Shown here piece after piece: positions 1-9,613 of a stretch of 64,000 nt of DNA. The notes under the pieces were generated by a model that was not told the DNA's origin, did no database searches, and saw nothing but the letters and a program-made list of their open reading frames with translations. The translations under genes were made by a program, and so were the position numbers. This stretch comes from Variovorax sp. DXTD-1. Lineage in GTDB: Bacteria; Pseudomonadota; Gammaproteobacteria; Burkholderiales; Burkholderiaceae_C. Numbering within the stretch: position 1 is the stretch's first letter; each line of letters begins with the position of its first letter. The stretch is from assembly GCF_003984625.1 (NCBI RefSeq), contig NZ_RWKH01000006.1, positions 163,465-227,464 on the forward strand. Direction: 5' to 3'.

Positions 1-870
1 GCGGCCGAAGGCCCAGTTCTTGGCGCGGCGCGCCGCCTGCAGCGCGTACGTCAGCGCGGCGGCCGTGCGCACGCGGCCATGCAGCACGTGCGACATGGCC
101 ATCTTTGCGCTACCCTGGAAGTGCAGGGCCATCACGCCCACCAGCTCGCCGGCTGGTGTTACCACGCTGGGCTGGCCGTCGACGTACACGATGCGCTTGG
201 CGCCGCCCCGTGCCTGGAATTCGTTCAGCAGCAGGTTGTGGCCGCCGTTGATGTTGTGGTCGATCATCCGTCCGCCGAACACGCGGTTGATCGGGTCCGC
301 ATTGCCGCTCGCCTGGGCCCAGAGGTGGAGCAGCGTCATGTCGGACACGCCGCCGCGCACGCCGCGGGCGGTGAACCGTGCCGCAATCGCGCGCAGCTTG
401 CGGCGGCCGGCGGGCGTGGCGTAGGTGTTGAGCACAAAAGCGATGAAGCGCTGCAGGCCCATCGCGGTCCAGTAGCTCACGTGCGGCGATATCTGGCACG
501 GGTCCCAGCCGTCGCGGGGGCGCACGTACGAGCCGGAGAAATCCGCCTTTCCGGCCACGCGCCGGATGTGCGCGCCAACGCCGCGAAACAGCAGCACGTC
601 GCTGTCGATCAGCACGAACTCGCGGCACTCCGGATGCGCCTTGAGGTACTCGGCCAAGAGGAAGTAGCGCCGGAAGCAGATCTTCTCGAACTCCGGCGAG
701 TTGCTCGACAGGTGCACATAGTGGCTGCACAGGCGCTCGTAGTCGGGACCGGCGTCGGTGCCCGCCAGCACGACGAGGTGCTCCTCCGCCAAGGCCGCGG
801 ACTCGCGGCACAGCAGCAGGGTCTTGTTCTGGCGGTCTTCCACCACGATGAATGCGAGAGCGTTGGTCAT
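1..870 (-). CDS. glycosyltransferase-like protein (partial, 3' end off window)
   Basis: The frame is open from an ATG at 870 to the window edge (290 codons seen, no stop). The N-terminus is a short hydrophobic beta strand. Around residues 85-95 lies an acidic D-S-D motif inside the string LIDSDVLL, which resembles the DXD metal/nucleotide-sugar site of GT-A fold transferases. A later R-G-G-V-S-D stretch and HNINGGHN also fit a sugar-nucleotide enzyme. It lies 40 bp downstream of the preceding EPS gene on the same strand, so it is probably the next gene of the operon. Function is inferred from the motif and context; the acceptor and sugar are unknown. Confidence 0.6.
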   Translation of the reverse strand, partial: MTNALAFIVVEDRQNKTLLLCRESAALAEEHLVVLAGTDAGPDYERLCSHYVHLSSNSPEFEKICFRRYFLLAEYLKAHPECREFVLIDSDVLLFRGVGAHIRRVAGKADFSGSYVRPRDGWDPCQISPHVSYWTAMGLQRFIAFVLNTYATPAGRRKLRAIAARFTARGVRGGVSDMTLLHLWAQASGNADPINRVFGGRMIDHNINGGHNLLLNEFQARGGAKRIVYVDGQPSVVTPAGELVGVMALHFQGSAKMAMSHVLHGRVRTAAALTYALQAARRAKNWAFGR

Positions 871-910
871 GGGCTATGGAAAAAAGATGGCGTTGGTAGT
901 GGGTCGGTGC

Positions 911-1852
911 TCAGGGCCGCGGCGCGGTGGCGCTGCGCACCAGCGCGACATGCGTGGGCAGAAAGCGGTAGTCCGCGTCCAGCGGCAGGTCGAGCGTGAA
1001 CAGCCCGCCGCGCGCCTTCGCGTCGGCGATCCAGTCGCGCACCTGGGCGGCCGTGAAGCGCGGCGCAGTGGTCTGGCCCCACGACGCGCCGAGCGGCGTG
1101 AGCACGTGGAACGCCAGGCCCGATGCAGGGGTGGTGGAAGGCCCCGAAGGCGCCGGAGGCTGCAGGAGCTCCCCGGCCATGAGGTTCTGGCACGGTGCGG
1201 CCTTGGCGCTGAAGCGCTGCGGCCCCTCGCCGGAGTTGAAGGCGAGCCACCGCTTGGGCGCACCGGTGCGCGCGGCGGCGCAGAGCCCGTTCCAGTCTTC
1301 GGCCGACATGCCCCTGGTGTTGTACACACCGTCGAACCACCAGCCCTTGGCCAGCGCGCGGTAGTGTTCCGACCATTCCCGGACCACCGCAGTCCATCCG
1401 GCGATGAAGCGCGCGGGCGGCGGCTTCTGCTCCGAAACATCGCCCAGGCAATCCATCAGGTAGGCGTCGCCCTGCGGCGCGCGGAAGGGCAGGTACAGCA
1501 CCAGCCCGATGCCGCGGCGCTGCAAGGCGCGGCCGATTTCCATCGGCAGGTCGCGCGGCGGGCGGTTCTCGATGCTGCCGGGGCACAGCAGCTCCAGCGC
1601 CGCATTGGGCGCGATGAACTGGCCGTTGTTCTGGCCCAACGTCAGGATGAGGTAGGAGGCCCGCATGCGTGCGAGCGACGCTGCAAGCGCTTCGGCATCG
1701 AATCGCGCCACATCGGCAATGGTTTGCTTGTCGGGCAGGTAATGCACCATCACGCCGAAGCCCGCCACCGGCGGCGCGGCCGACGCCGCGCAAGCCGCGC
1801 ACAGCAGCCATGCCGGGAGAAGCCGCCGAAGAGCGCCTGCAAGCCAGGTCAT
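911..1852 (-). CDS. secreted putative glycoside hydrolase (fucosidase-like fold?)
   Basis: A 313-residue protein with a clear Sec signal peptide (basic start, hydrophobic core, cleavage near ASAA at about residue 26). Features include a possible (beta/alpha)8 hydrolase strand with WWFDG around residue 175, where the Asp sits as the nucleophile does in GH29 alpha-L-fucosidases, and a nearby LTLGQNNGQF stretch. Its start overlaps the stop of the upstream glycosyltransferase by 4 nt, so the two are translationally coupled. In an EPS operon that also encodes GDP-fucose synthase, a periplasmic or extracellular enzyme that trims or degrades polymer is plausible. Assignment to GH29 is weak; it could be an uncharacterised family. 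Confidence 0.55.
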   Translation of the reverse strand: MTWLAGALRRLLPAWLLCAACAASAAPPVAGFGVMVHYLPDKQTIADVARFDAEALAASLARMRASYLILTLGQNNGQFIAPNAALELLCPGSIENRPPRDLPMEIGRALQRRGIGLVLYLPFRAPQGDAYLMDCLGDVSEQKPPPARFIAGWTAVVREWSEHYRALAKGWWFDGVYNTRGMSAEDWNGLCAAARTGAPKRWLAFNSGEGPQRFSAKAAPCQNLMAGELLQPPAPSGPSTTPASGLAFHVLTPLGASWGQTTAPRFTAAQVRDWIADAKARGGLFTLDLPLDADYRFLPTHVALVRSATAPRP

Positions 1853-2946
1853 TGCATGGCTCCCGCGAGCGAAACGGCTTCATGCTTGAGCGTGAGGTAG
1901 CGCCTTGCCACCGTGCCCGGCGCGCAGGCTTCGGCGAGCGGCCAGGCCGGCTGCTTGGCCCGGTGCTCGGCCAGGTAGCGCGACAAGCCGCCGAGGTCGG
2001 TGGAGCCGTTGCCGATGAAGAAGGCATAGTCGCCGAACAGCTCCCGGTGCACCGGAATGTCCGACAGCAGGAGCGGCACGCCCAGCGTGGCGGCCTCGGC
2101 GGCGGAGAGGTTGAAGCCCTCGAAGGCCGACAGCGAAATGAAGGCCGCGGCGCCGCAGTAAAGCTGAGTCAGCTCCTTGCGCGAAACCATTCCCCTGTGG
2201 CGCACGCAACTGCGGATGGCAGGGTCCATGCGAGCTACCATTCTCGTCACCTCAGCCGCGCCGTTGCCGGTCACGTCCAGCCAATCGACCAGGCCCTCGC
2301 GCTTCATGCGCTCGAACAGCTTCAGCGTGCCGTCGAAGTTCTTGTGCGGGTAGTAGTGGTACGAGGCGATGAGGTAGCGCTCGCCAATGGCCGCCGCGCG
2401 CCCCGGCTTGACCGGGCCCGGCGGGCCGGGCGAGCGGGTTGCATCCACCGGATTGAAGATGACGGTCGGGTGTTCGCAGCGTCCGAAGTAGCGCTCGAAA
2501 TCCTGCTGGCTGCTTCTGCTGATGAACACCACGTCTGCCGCGCTGCGCGCCACGCGCCGCAAGCACCAGTCGAGCCACAGGCGCTTGGTGCGGCTGAAAT
2601 ACTGCGGGTAGGCCTTGTACTGCAGGTCGTGCACGACCACGATCGAATCGCGGTGGCGCCCGAAAAGCGTGAACGGCAGGAAGTAGTTGGGGAACAGCGA
2701 GAACACCGTTTCGCCCGACACCAGCGCCCGCAGCCGGTGATAGTTGTAGAGCAGTATCTCCAGCAGGAACCGGCTGATCTTCAGGCGCTGCGCGGCGGCG
2801 TAGATGCCCGGGTGCCGCTCGCTGATTGGCTGGATGTGGTCGCCCTTGCACATGCGCATCCTGCGCAGCAGAAGATCGGACACGTTCAGCACGCCGCCCG
2901 CGCCTTTGTTGAGGCTGATCGAGTCGTAGAAGAGGTATTTGTACAT
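1849..2946 (-). CDS. GT4-family glycosyltransferase (GT-B fold)
   Basis: 365 residues. The C-terminal half carries the GT4 nucleotide-sugar motif: EGFNLSAAEA gives the E-x7-E pair, followed by GVPLLLSDIPVHRE. The N-terminal half has VVVHDLQYKAYP, typical of retaining mannosyl/rhamnosyl transferases that act on undecaprenyl-linked oligosaccharide at the cytoplasmic face. It starts 9 bp after the stop of the Wzy-like gene and overlaps the next gene by 4 nt. It would add a sugar to the EPS repeat unit; the donor cannot be told from sequence. Confidence 0.85.
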   Translation of the reverse strand: MYKYLFYDSISLNKGAGGVLNVSDLLLRRMRMCKGDHIQPISERHPGIYAAAQRLKISRFLLEILLYNYHRLRALVSGETVFSLFPNYFLPFTLFGRHRDSIVVVHDLQYKAYPQYFSRTKRLWLDWCLRRVARSAADVVFISRSSQQDFERYFGRCEHPTVIFNPVDATRSPGPPGPVKPGRAAAIGERYLIASYHYYPHKNFDGTLKLFERMKREGLVDWLDVTGNGAAEVTRMVARMDPAIRSCVRHRGMVSRKELTQLYCGAAAFISLSAFEGFNLSAAEAATLGVPLLLSDIPVHRELFGDYAFFIGNGSTDLGGLSRYLAEHRAKQPAWPLAEACAPGTVARRYLTLKHEAVSLAGAMQ

Positions 2947-2955
2947 GGTGAAACC

Positions 2956-4284
2956 TCAGGTCGTGCCGTGCGCGTACATCGCCGCCCCGCGGCGCGGCTG
3001 GCGAAAACGCGAACTCAGCAGCCCGGCAAAAACCGCCGCGATCAGCCCCGAGGCCGCGAACGGGCCCCACCCGAGAATCGGTCCCCGCATGAAGGGCACG
3101 TATGCAGCCAGCAGCACCAGCGCGCAAAGGTAGGAGGCAGACAGCGCGGCATGCGGCTGGGCCACCTTGTCGAGCATGCGGAACAGGGCCGAGACCGCCA
3201 GGCCGAGCATCACCGGCCCCGCCAGGCCGAAGTCGAAGTACGCCGTGGTGAATGGCGGCAGCGAGAGGTTGCTCTGCGAGAAGTTGCCCAGCACGGCCGG
3301 CCATCCGAGGGGGTCGAACTCCGGGTACATCTTCAGGCTGCGCGGCAGCATGAAAGAGAAGGCTGACAACAGGTAGCGGCCGAAACCCAGTTCGGGTTCA
3401 GGCGCGCGCTCCAGCAGCCCGGCCACGATATACATCGCGTCGAAGTCCTGGCTGTAGGGAAACGTGGTGAGCGTCTCGCCCCAGAAGCTTCCGCGCGAAA
3501 TCAGGTTCAGCACCGGGCCAAGGCCGGCGATGGCACCGAAGATCAGCATGGCCAGCAGCCAGCGGCGCTTGACGCCGAGCACGTAGATGAAAAGCGGCAG
3601 CAGGCCGATCAGCAGGATCTGCCGCGGCGTATTGACCGGGTAGGCCGCAATGCCGGCCAGCACCAGCGCAAAGCCGGCGGCGCACCATGACCAGACCGTC
3701 CGGCGGCGGTATGCGTGGATGGCCAGTGCCACGAAGCACATCAGCACGATGAGCTTCGGCAGCGTCGAATAGACGATGAAATCGACCGGTAGGTTCTGGC
3801 CCTCGTCCGGCAGGCCGCGCGCGATGAAGTTCAGGTCGGGGCGAATGAACAGCGACGCGAACGCGGCGACCGTGCCGCTCAACAGCAGCAGCACGGGGTG
3901 CGCAACGCCGGCGATCTGCGTCTCGGGCACTCCGGCCCCGCGCGCCAAGGTTGGGGCTGCCGCCTCGTGCATGCCGAACCTGGCGGCCTCCACGCCCGCC
4001 ATGTACAGCAGCAGCAGCGTGATCGCTTGCGTGTGGGCGACCGCGCCGATCACGCCCGTGTCCCAGAACGAAACGTCGGCCGCGATCTGCATGGCCGGCG
4101 CCACCGAGAAGTAGGTGAGGACCGCGGCGTAGTGAATCAGCAGGAACGTGCTCGTTCCCGGGGCGCCGAGCATTGCAAGCTGCACCAGCGAGAGCACGCA
4201 CACCGCCGCGTAGCCCCAGATCGGGTCTACCTGGGCGCATGCGAACGCAGCCGCAATGCCGAACCAGAAGCAGAGTGTTCTCAT
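2956..4284 (-). CDS. Wzy-like EPS polymerase / O-antigen-ligase-type membrane protein
   Basis: 442 residues with about ten to twelve hydrophobic segments from residue 1 to the end, a large hydrophilic loop after the middle of the chain (residues about 240-330), and low overall sequence recognisability. This is the usual picture for Wzy polymerases, which join lipid-linked repeat units in the periplasm. Its position between fcl and a glycosyltransferase in an operon with wza and wzc supports the role. No flippase (Wzx) is visible in the window; one of 11-13 TM segments may lie beyond the left edge. Alternative: a lipid A core:surface polymer ligase. Confidence 0.7.
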   Translation of the reverse strand: MRTLCFWFGIAAAFACAQVDPIWGYAAVCVLSLVQLAMLGAPGTSTFLLIHYAAVLTYFSVAPAMQIAADVSFWDTGVIGAVAHTQAITLLLLYMAGVEAARFGMHEAAAPTLARGAGVPETQIAGVAHPVLLLLSGTVAAFASLFIRPDLNFIARGLPDEGQNLPVDFIVYSTLPKLIVLMCFVALAIHAYRRRTVWSWCAAGFALVLAGIAAYPVNTPRQILLIGLLPLFIYVLGVKRRWLLAMLIFGAIAGLGPVLNLISRGSFWGETLTTFPYSQDFDAMYIVAGLLERAPEPELGFGRYLLSAFSFMLPRSLKMYPEFDPLGWPAVLGNFSQSNLSLPPFTTAYFDFGLAGPVMLGLAVSALFRMLDKVAQPHAALSASYLCALVLLAAYVPFMRGPILGWGPFAASGLIAAVFAGLLSSRFRQPRRGAAMYAHGTT

Positions 4285-4323
4285 GACAGGCCTTGTGGAG
4301 GTCGGGGGTGTGGAGCGTTCGGC

Positions 4324-5301
4324 TCAGGCGTGGGCGATCTCTTGGACCGGGCGGATCGCCTCCTGATAGGCCGCATAGGTGCGGCGCAGGCCTTCTTCGA
4401 GCGGCACCGTGGCCTGCCACCCGATGGCGGCTGCGCACGACACGTCGAGCAGCTTCCTGGGCGCGCCGTCCGGCTGCGAGGTGTCGAAGCGGATCCGGCC
4501 GCTGTAGCCGACGACGTCGCCGATCAACGCTGCCAGCTCGCCGATCGACAGGTCTTCGCCCGTGCCGAGATTGATGTGCGCGCACATGGGCGTGGTGTGC
4601 TGCTCGTAGCTGTCGCGCGTCATGTCCATCACCGCGATGCAGCCGTCGGCCATGTCGTCGACATAGAGGAACTCGCGCCGCGCGCGGCCGGTGCCCCAGA
4701 TCACCACCTCGGCCGCGTTTTCGGTCTTGGCCAGGTGAAAGCGCCTGATGAGGGCCGGCACCACGTGGCTGTTCTGCGCGTGGTAGTTGTCGCCGGGCCC
4801 GTACAGGTTGGTGGGCATCACGCTGCGGTAGTCGATGCCGTGTGAGGCGCCGTACTGCCGGTTGTAGCTCTCGCACAGCTTGATGCCTGCAATCTTGGCG
4901 ATTGCATAGGGTTCGTTCGTCGGCTCGAGCTTGCCGCTGAGCAGCGCATCTTCGTGGATGGGCTGCTCGGCAAGCCGCGGGTAGATGCAGCTCGAGCCGA
5001 GGAACAGGAGACGCCTGACGTTCGCGAGGAACGCCTGGTGCGTGACATTGGCGGCGATCAGGAGGTTCTGGTAGATGAACTCCGCCGGGTAAGTCATGTT
5101 GGCGTGGATGCCGCCGACCCTTGCCGCCGCGAGATAGACCTGGTCGATCTGCTCGGTGGCGAAGAACCGGCGCACTGCCTCCTGGTCGAGAAGGTCGAGC
5201 TCCTCACGCCCGCGCGTGACGACCTCGTGCCCGAGGCCCCGCAGGCGCTTCATGAGCGACTGACCCACCATGCCGCGATGACCAGCAACGTATATACGCA
5301 T
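4324..5301 (-). CDS. fcl: GDP-L-fucose synthase
   Basis: 325 residues of the extended SDR family. The NADP-binding motif GHRGMVG is at residues 7-13, GSSCIYP at 102-108, and the catalytic YAIAK puts Tyr132 and Lys136 in place. The enzyme epimerises and reduces GDP-4-keto-6-deoxy-mannose to GDP-L-fucose. Its usual partner gmd (GDP-mannose 4,6-dehydratase) is not in the window. It is spaced 63 bp from the sugar-transferase gene and 39 bp from the polymerase gene. Its presence implies that L-fucose (or a fucose-derived sugar) is in the polysaccharide repeat unit. Confidence 0.93.
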   Translation of the reverse strand: MRIYVAGHRGMVGQSLMKRLRGLGHEVVTRGREELDLLDQEAVRRFFATEQIDQVYLAAARVGGIHANMTYPAEFIYQNLLIAANVTHQAFLANVRRLLFLGSSCIYPRLAEQPIHEDALLSGKLEPTNEPYAIAKIAGIKLCESYNRQYGASHGIDYRSVMPTNLYGPGDNYHAQNSHVVPALIRRFHLAKTENAAEVVIWGTGRARREFLYVDDMADGCIAVMDMTRDSYEQHTTPMCAHINLGTGEDLSIGELAALIGDVVGYSGRIRFDTSQPDGAPRKLLDVSCAAAIGWQATVPLEEGLRRTYAAYQEAIRPVQEIAHA

Positions 5302-5364
5302 ATGTTCTTTCGGTTGAAGGTTGAGAATTGAGATGTCGGAACAAGGCGTGCACGGCCTTGGCGC

Positions 5365-6027
5365 CTAGCCGGAACCCTTTGCGCCCGCGACCACAAGGAA
5401 GGTCTTCAGCAGGATCACGACGTCCTGGCGCAGGGACAGCGTGGCGACGTAGTCGGCGTCCATGGCGGCCCTGCGCCGGTAGCTGACCTCGCTGCGCCCG
5501 CTCACCTGCCACAGGCCGGTGATGCCGGGCCGCACCGAGCAGTAGTGGCCCCAGTACGGGCCGTACAGGTCCTTCTGCGAGAACATGCAGGGGCGCGGGC
5601 CGACCATGCTCATGTCGCCCTTGAGCACGTTCCAGAACTGCGGCAGCTCGTCGAGGCTGTACTTGCGCAGGAACGCGCCGAACGGCGTGATGCGCGGGTC
5701 ATGCTCGAGCTTCTGGTACATGTCCCATTGCCGGCGCGCCTCTTCGTTCTCGCGCAGGTGGCGCGCCAGCACCGCGTCGGAGTCGGCCACCATCGAGCGG
5801 AACTTGTAGAAGCTGAAGACGCGCCCGTCCCGGCCGTAGCGCGGCTGCTTGTAGATCGCCGGGCCGCCGGAGGTCAGCCGCACGCCGAGCCACACCAGCG
5901 CGTAGACCCAGCCCAGGAAGAGGAAGAAGCAACTCGCCATCACGATGTCCATACCGCGCTTGGTGGCCATCAACAACCGCGAATTGCCCGCCCACTGGAC
6001 GGGAGCATTGGATCGCAGGGTGTTCAC
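5365..6027 (-). CDS. undecaprenyl-phosphate sugar-1-phosphate transferase (initiating transferase)
   Basis: 220 residues, catalytic domain only, of the WcaJ/WbaP/EpsL (Bac_transf) family. One N-terminal membrane segment at about residues 26-47 is followed by the conserved KFRSM, DELPQFWNVLKGDMSMVGPR and GITGLWQVSGRS signatures. It transfers a sugar phosphate from a UDP-sugar to undecaprenyl phosphate and so starts the EPS repeat unit. I chose a GTG start at 6027 because it overlaps the wzc stop as GTGA (4 nt) and gives the normal length for the short form; the frame remains open far upstream but only as a shadow of wzc. Confidence 0.88.
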   Translation of the reverse strand: MNTLRSNAPVQWAGNSRLLMATKRGMDIVMASCFFLFLGWVYALVWLGVRLTSGGPAIYKQPRYGRDGRVFSFYKFRSMVADSDAVLARHLRENEEARRQWDMYQKLEHDPRITPFGAFLRKYSLDELPQFWNVLKGDMSMVGPRPCMFSQKDLYGPYWGHYCSVRPGITGLWQVSGRSEVSYRRRAAMDADYVATLSLRQDVVILLKTFLVVAGAKGSG

Positions 6028-8336
6028 GCTGTCGCTCCCTCCGCGGCGGCCGCGGCTGCGACCGGCGTTGCGAGCCGGGGCAGTTCGGGCGCTGTCGGGT
6101 AGTCGTGGGCCCGCAGCCGGTAGGCACCGTAGCGGTAGGCAAGGCTGCCGTAGTAGCGGCGGCGCGTATCCAGCGCATTGAGCACCACGCCCTGGAAATG
6201 CGCACCGGCGTGACGCAGCTGCTTGACGCTTTCGGTCAGGTCGCCCAGCTCGTTGTCGCCGGCGCGCGCCACCATGAGCAGCGTGCCCATGCAGGTCGCC
6301 ATCTCGGCCGTTTCCGATGCGAGCAGCGTGGGCGGCGTGTCGACAATCACCACGTCGTAGCGCGTCGAGACTTTTTCGAGCACGCGGGCAAAGGCATCGC
6401 TCGTGAGAAGGCCCGTCGGGTCGGACGGCAACGCGCCTGTCGTCATCACGTCGAGATGCGGCAGGACTCCCTTGTGGATGGCGCCGTCGAGTTCGATGGA
6501 ACCCTGGATCAGCTCCGAGAGGCCGCCAGTGCGCTTCAGGCCGAAGCGGGGCGCCACGCTGCTGCGCCGCAGGTCGGCATCGATCAGCAGCACGCACCGG
6601 CCGCTCGATGCAAGCACCGCCGCGAGGTTGGCCGACACGAAGGTCTTGCCGGCACCGGGCGTAGCGCTGGAAATCATGATCCGGTTGTTCAGCGCGCGCG
6701 GCATTGCGAACTTCAGCGCGGTGCGCAGCCGCCGCAGGCCCTCCAGTGCCGGGTCGTCCGGATGCGCCACTGCCAGCAGGTGCACGCCGGGCTTGCCGTG
6801 CAGTACGGCGCGGTCGAGATGGCGCTGCTGGTCGCTGAGCGTGACCGTGCTGTACACGTCCAGGCCGGTGTGGGATTCGATCTCGGCCGGGCTGGCGATG
6901 GTGTTGCGCCACGACCTGCGCATGAAGGTCGAGGCCGCACCGATGAACAGGCCCGCCAGCAGCGCAAGCGCCATGGTGATCGAGGCCTTGGGCCGGATCT
7001 GCTTCTCGGGAGTCAGCGCCTGGTCGAGCACGCGCACGTTGCCGATGCGCCCCTCCTTGGCGAGCCGCATCTGCAGCGAGCTGTTCAGGAGCGACACATA
7101 GAGGTCGGTGTTGACCTTGATGTCCCGCTGCATGCGCAGCGAGTCCTGCTGCATCATGGGCATGCGGCGAATGCGCTGCTCCACGCCGCCGAGCGCCTTC
7201 TTCAGCGAGGCGATCTGCGCGTCGATGGTCATGACGCTCGGGTCGCGCGCCGTGAAGCGCTCGGTCAGCTCCAGCCGCTTCTGCGTTGCATCGAAGAGCT
7301 TCGCCTGCAGGTCGATGTTCTGCGACAGTGCGTTGCGCGCTTCGTCGTCGAGGCTGATCGTTCCGTTGCGGTTGCGGTACTGGTTGTAGACCTCTTCGGA
7401 GTCCTCCAGCTGCTGCTTGAACTTGGGCAGCTCGCCGCCCAGGAAGTTGAGCGCGCGCTGCGCCTGCGCCGTCTTCTGGTCGATGTTCACGCGAACATAC
7501 AGGCGCGCGACTTCATTGAGCAGGTTGGCCAGCTGCGTGCGGTTGCCGGTCTGCCAGCTCACGTCCATGACCGAGGACTGCTTGCCTTTTTCGATCACGC
7601 GCAGGTCCTTCTGCAGCTCGAGCAGGGTGAGCTGCTTCGACTGGCGCACCAGCGAGAACGCAGCGCCCGGCAGCCCCGAGACGGAGCCCACCAGCAGGTG
7701 AACCGGGCCGAGCGGTGTTTCAGCGTCCAGCGGCGTGCCGACCTTGCCTTCGAGCGGCGCATCCAGCTTGGGGTGCGTCAGCGTGTAGGCGCCGTTTTCG
7801 CCCGCGGTCAGCAGGAAGCGCGTGCCCTCCAGATCCGCCGGCACGTCCATCTGGGCGACCACGATGCGCTCGTTGCCGCTCACGTAGCCGGAGAGGCCCG
7901 CAAAGCCGGGCTCGGAGAGCGTCTTCGCGCGGCGTGCCAGCCAGGGGCCGACGATCGGCACGTAAAGCGGCTCGGCTTCGATGTACAGCTTGGTGTTCTC
8001 GATGGCCTGCCCGAGCACCAGGCGCGACTTGAGGATCTCGGCCTCGCCCGCCGTCGGCGTCTTGGCGTTCAGCGCGCTGCTTGCGGAGTCGCCGACCAGC
8101 GTGCCGCCCGAGCGCTCGGGGTCTTCGACCTGGATGAGCACGTTGGCTTCGTACACGCGCGGCCCGAACATCGCGTAGGCCGCGCCGATCAGCAGCGCCA
8201 CCGCGGTGATCTTCGCGATCTTCCATCGGTTGTCGATCAGCAGGTCGATATGCTCCCGCAGTCTTGAAGGAGGCTGTTCGGAAGCCGGCGCCGCATCTGT
8301 TGGGGCGGTAACCATGGGTTGCCAGTGCGCATTCAT
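6024..8336 (-). CDS. wzc: Wzc-type tyrosine autokinase / chain-length determinant
   Basis: 770 residues. The N-terminal Wzz domain has a membrane segment near 40-58 and a long periplasmic coiled coil (about 275-420); the second membrane segment is at about 452-472. The cytoplasmic BY-kinase has Walker A ATPGAGKT at 558-565, Walker A' LLIDADLRR at 583-591 and Walker B VVIVDTPP near 662. A C-terminal tyrosine cluster lies at 728, 729, 734, 736, 739 and 746. It controls polymerisation and export with Wza. I took ATG 8336 because an AAGGTGAT ribosome site lies just upstream. No separate phosphatase (wzb) gene is visible. Confidence 0.95.
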   Translation of the reverse strand: MNAHWQPMVTAPTDAAPASEQPPSRLREHIDLLIDNRWKIAKITAVALLIGAAYAMFGPRVYEANVLIQVEDPERSGGTLVGDSASSALNAKTPTAGEAEILKSRLVLGQAIENTKLYIEAEPLYVPIVGPWLARRAKTLSEPGFAGLSGYVSGNERIVVAQMDVPADLEGTRFLLTAGENGAYTLTHPKLDAPLEGKVGTPLDAETPLGPVHLLVGSVSGLPGAAFSLVRQSKQLTLLELQKDLRVIEKGKQSSVMDVSWQTGNRTQLANLLNEVARLYVRVNIDQKTAQAQRALNFLGGELPKFKQQLEDSEEVYNQYRNRNGTISLDDEARNALSQNIDLQAKLFDATQKRLELTERFTARDPSVMTIDAQIASLKKALGGVEQRIRRMPMMQQDSLRMQRDIKVNTDLYVSLLNSSLQMRLAKEGRIGNVRVLDQALTPEKQIRPKASITMALALLAGLFIGAASTFMRRSWRNTIASPAEIESHTGLDVYSTVTLSDQQRHLDRAVLHGKPGVHLLAVAHPDDPALEGLRRLRTALKFAMPRALNNRIMISSATPGAGKTFVSANLAAVLASSGRCVLLIDADLRRSSVAPRFGLKRTGGLSELIQGSIELDGAIHKGVLPHLDVMTTGALPSDPTGLLTSDAFARVLEKVSTRYDVVIVDTPPTLLASETAEMATCMGTLLMVARAGDNELGDLTESVKQLRHAGAHFQGVVLNALDTRRRYYGSLAYRYGAYRLRAHDYPTAPELPRLATPVAAAAAAEGATA

Positions 8337-8376
8337 GAGATCACCTTTTTGTGTTGCCTGGACGGGGGGAGAGGGT

Positions 8377-9567
8377 TCAGCGGCGGCTTGCCGTGCCACC
8401 GAGGTTCACGACCTGCGCGGCGGGAAGGATCAGGCTGATGACGCGGTTCCATCGCACCAGCGGCACGGGGTCGATGTAGACGACGTCACGCGCCTGCAGC
8501 GGAAAGCGGTCGGCCAGCGCCAGCGCCACCGGGTTCTTCGCGTCGAGGTGGTAGATCTCGGGCACCTCGCCGCGCGAGTTGCGCACCACGTAGATCTGGC
8601 CGGGCGAGGAGGTCAGCAGGTCGGGCCCGCCTGCATCGCCCAGCGCCTCGTTCAGGCTCAGCCGGCCGTTGCGCATCAGCAGGGCCGACGGGTTGCGGAT
8701 CTCGCCCATCACATACACGCGGCTGTCCTCGCGGGTGCCCACGTTCACGATGTCGCCGTTCTGCAGCGGAATGCGGCTCGCATCGAAACCGTAGCGCTGC
8801 AGCAGCGGCAGGTCGATGGTCACCGTGCGCTCGCCGCGCGTGAGGGTCACGCGCGAGCGGTCGGCGGCGGTGGTCACGCTGCCGGCGCGGTTGATCGCCT
8901 CGGCCAGCGTCATCGGCACGTCGGTGAAGATCTGCAGCCCCGGGGTGCGAACCTCGCCTTCCACGTACACGCGCCGGCTGCGGAACGACTGGATCCGAAC
9001 GCTCACCAGCGGGTCTTTCACGAAGGGCGAAATGCGCCGCGTGATCAGGTCGGACGCGGCGCTTTCCGTCATGCCCTCGACCTTGGTGCGCCCGATGTAG
9101 GGAAAGCTGATCTCGCCCGATCCGTCGACGATGAAGCCTGGAGCCACGCTCACGCCCGTCGGGTCCGACTGCTGCGAGATCACGGCGCCCGCGTTGGGCA
9201 TGAGTTCCGGATGCCGGTACACCACGATGCCGATCACGTCGCCCGGGGCGATCGTGTACGCGGGGGCCTTGCCGAAGAGCTGCCGCACCTCCGCCGGCAC
9301 GCCCTGCGGTTCCTGCGCGGCGCGGGTGCGGATCAGTTCGGGCGTGATGGGGACGATCTTCGGCTCGCCTTCCGCGTGGGAGCTGCTCCAGCCGCTGGTG
9401 TCCGGTGTCTTGAAACCGGGAATCCCGCAGCCGGCCAGGCACAGCGGCAGCACCAGCGCGACCACCGACCCGATCCGGCGTCGGACGCGCTCGCGGGCGG
9501 AAGCTTGGGCTGACGCGGGTGCAACGGGTGCGCCGCGCGAGGAACTGGCTGGGTCAAGGTGTGCCAT
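8377..9567 (-). CDS. wza: Wza-type outer-membrane polysaccharide export lipoprotein
   Basis: 396 residues. The signal peptide ends in the lipobox LAGC with the acylated Cys at about residue 47. The Poly_export (PES) domain begins at YTIAPGDVIGI, and three SLBB-like repeats follow (VYVEGEV, VYVMGEI and VVYIDP regions). It forms the octameric outer-membrane exit for the polymer and pairs with Wzc encoded 40 bp downstream. The ATG at 9567 is preceded by AAAGGA. The N-terminal n-region is unusually long (about 30 residues before the hydrophobic core), so a later start is possible. Confidence 0.92.
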   Translation of the reverse strand: MAHLDPASSSRGAPVAPASAQASARERVRRRIGSVVALVLPLCLAGCGIPGFKTPDTSGWSSSHAEGEPKIVPITPELIRTRAAQEPQGVPAEVRQLFGKAPAYTIAPGDVIGIVVYRHPELMPNAGAVISQQSDPTGVSVAPGFIVDGSGEISFPYIGRTKVEGMTESAASDLITRRISPFVKDPLVSVRIQSFRSRRVYVEGEVRTPGLQIFTDVPMTLAEAINRAGSVTTAADRSRVTLTRGERTVTIDLPLLQRYGFDASRIPLQNGDIVNVGTREDSRVYVMGEIRNPSALLMRNGRLSLNEALGDAGGPDLLTSSPGQIYVVRNSRGEVPEIYHLDAKNPVALALADRFPLQARDVVYIDPVPLVRWNRVISLILPAAQVVNLGGTASRR

Positions 9568-9613
9568 GGGATGGTCCTTTGCTCGTGGGGGATCCTGAAG
9601 TCCTGGAATGGGT

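Noticed and set aside
6105..8267. Long plus-strand frame opposite wzc
   Set aside because: Antisense shadow; the wzc frame has Walker motifs, Tyr tail and correct length.
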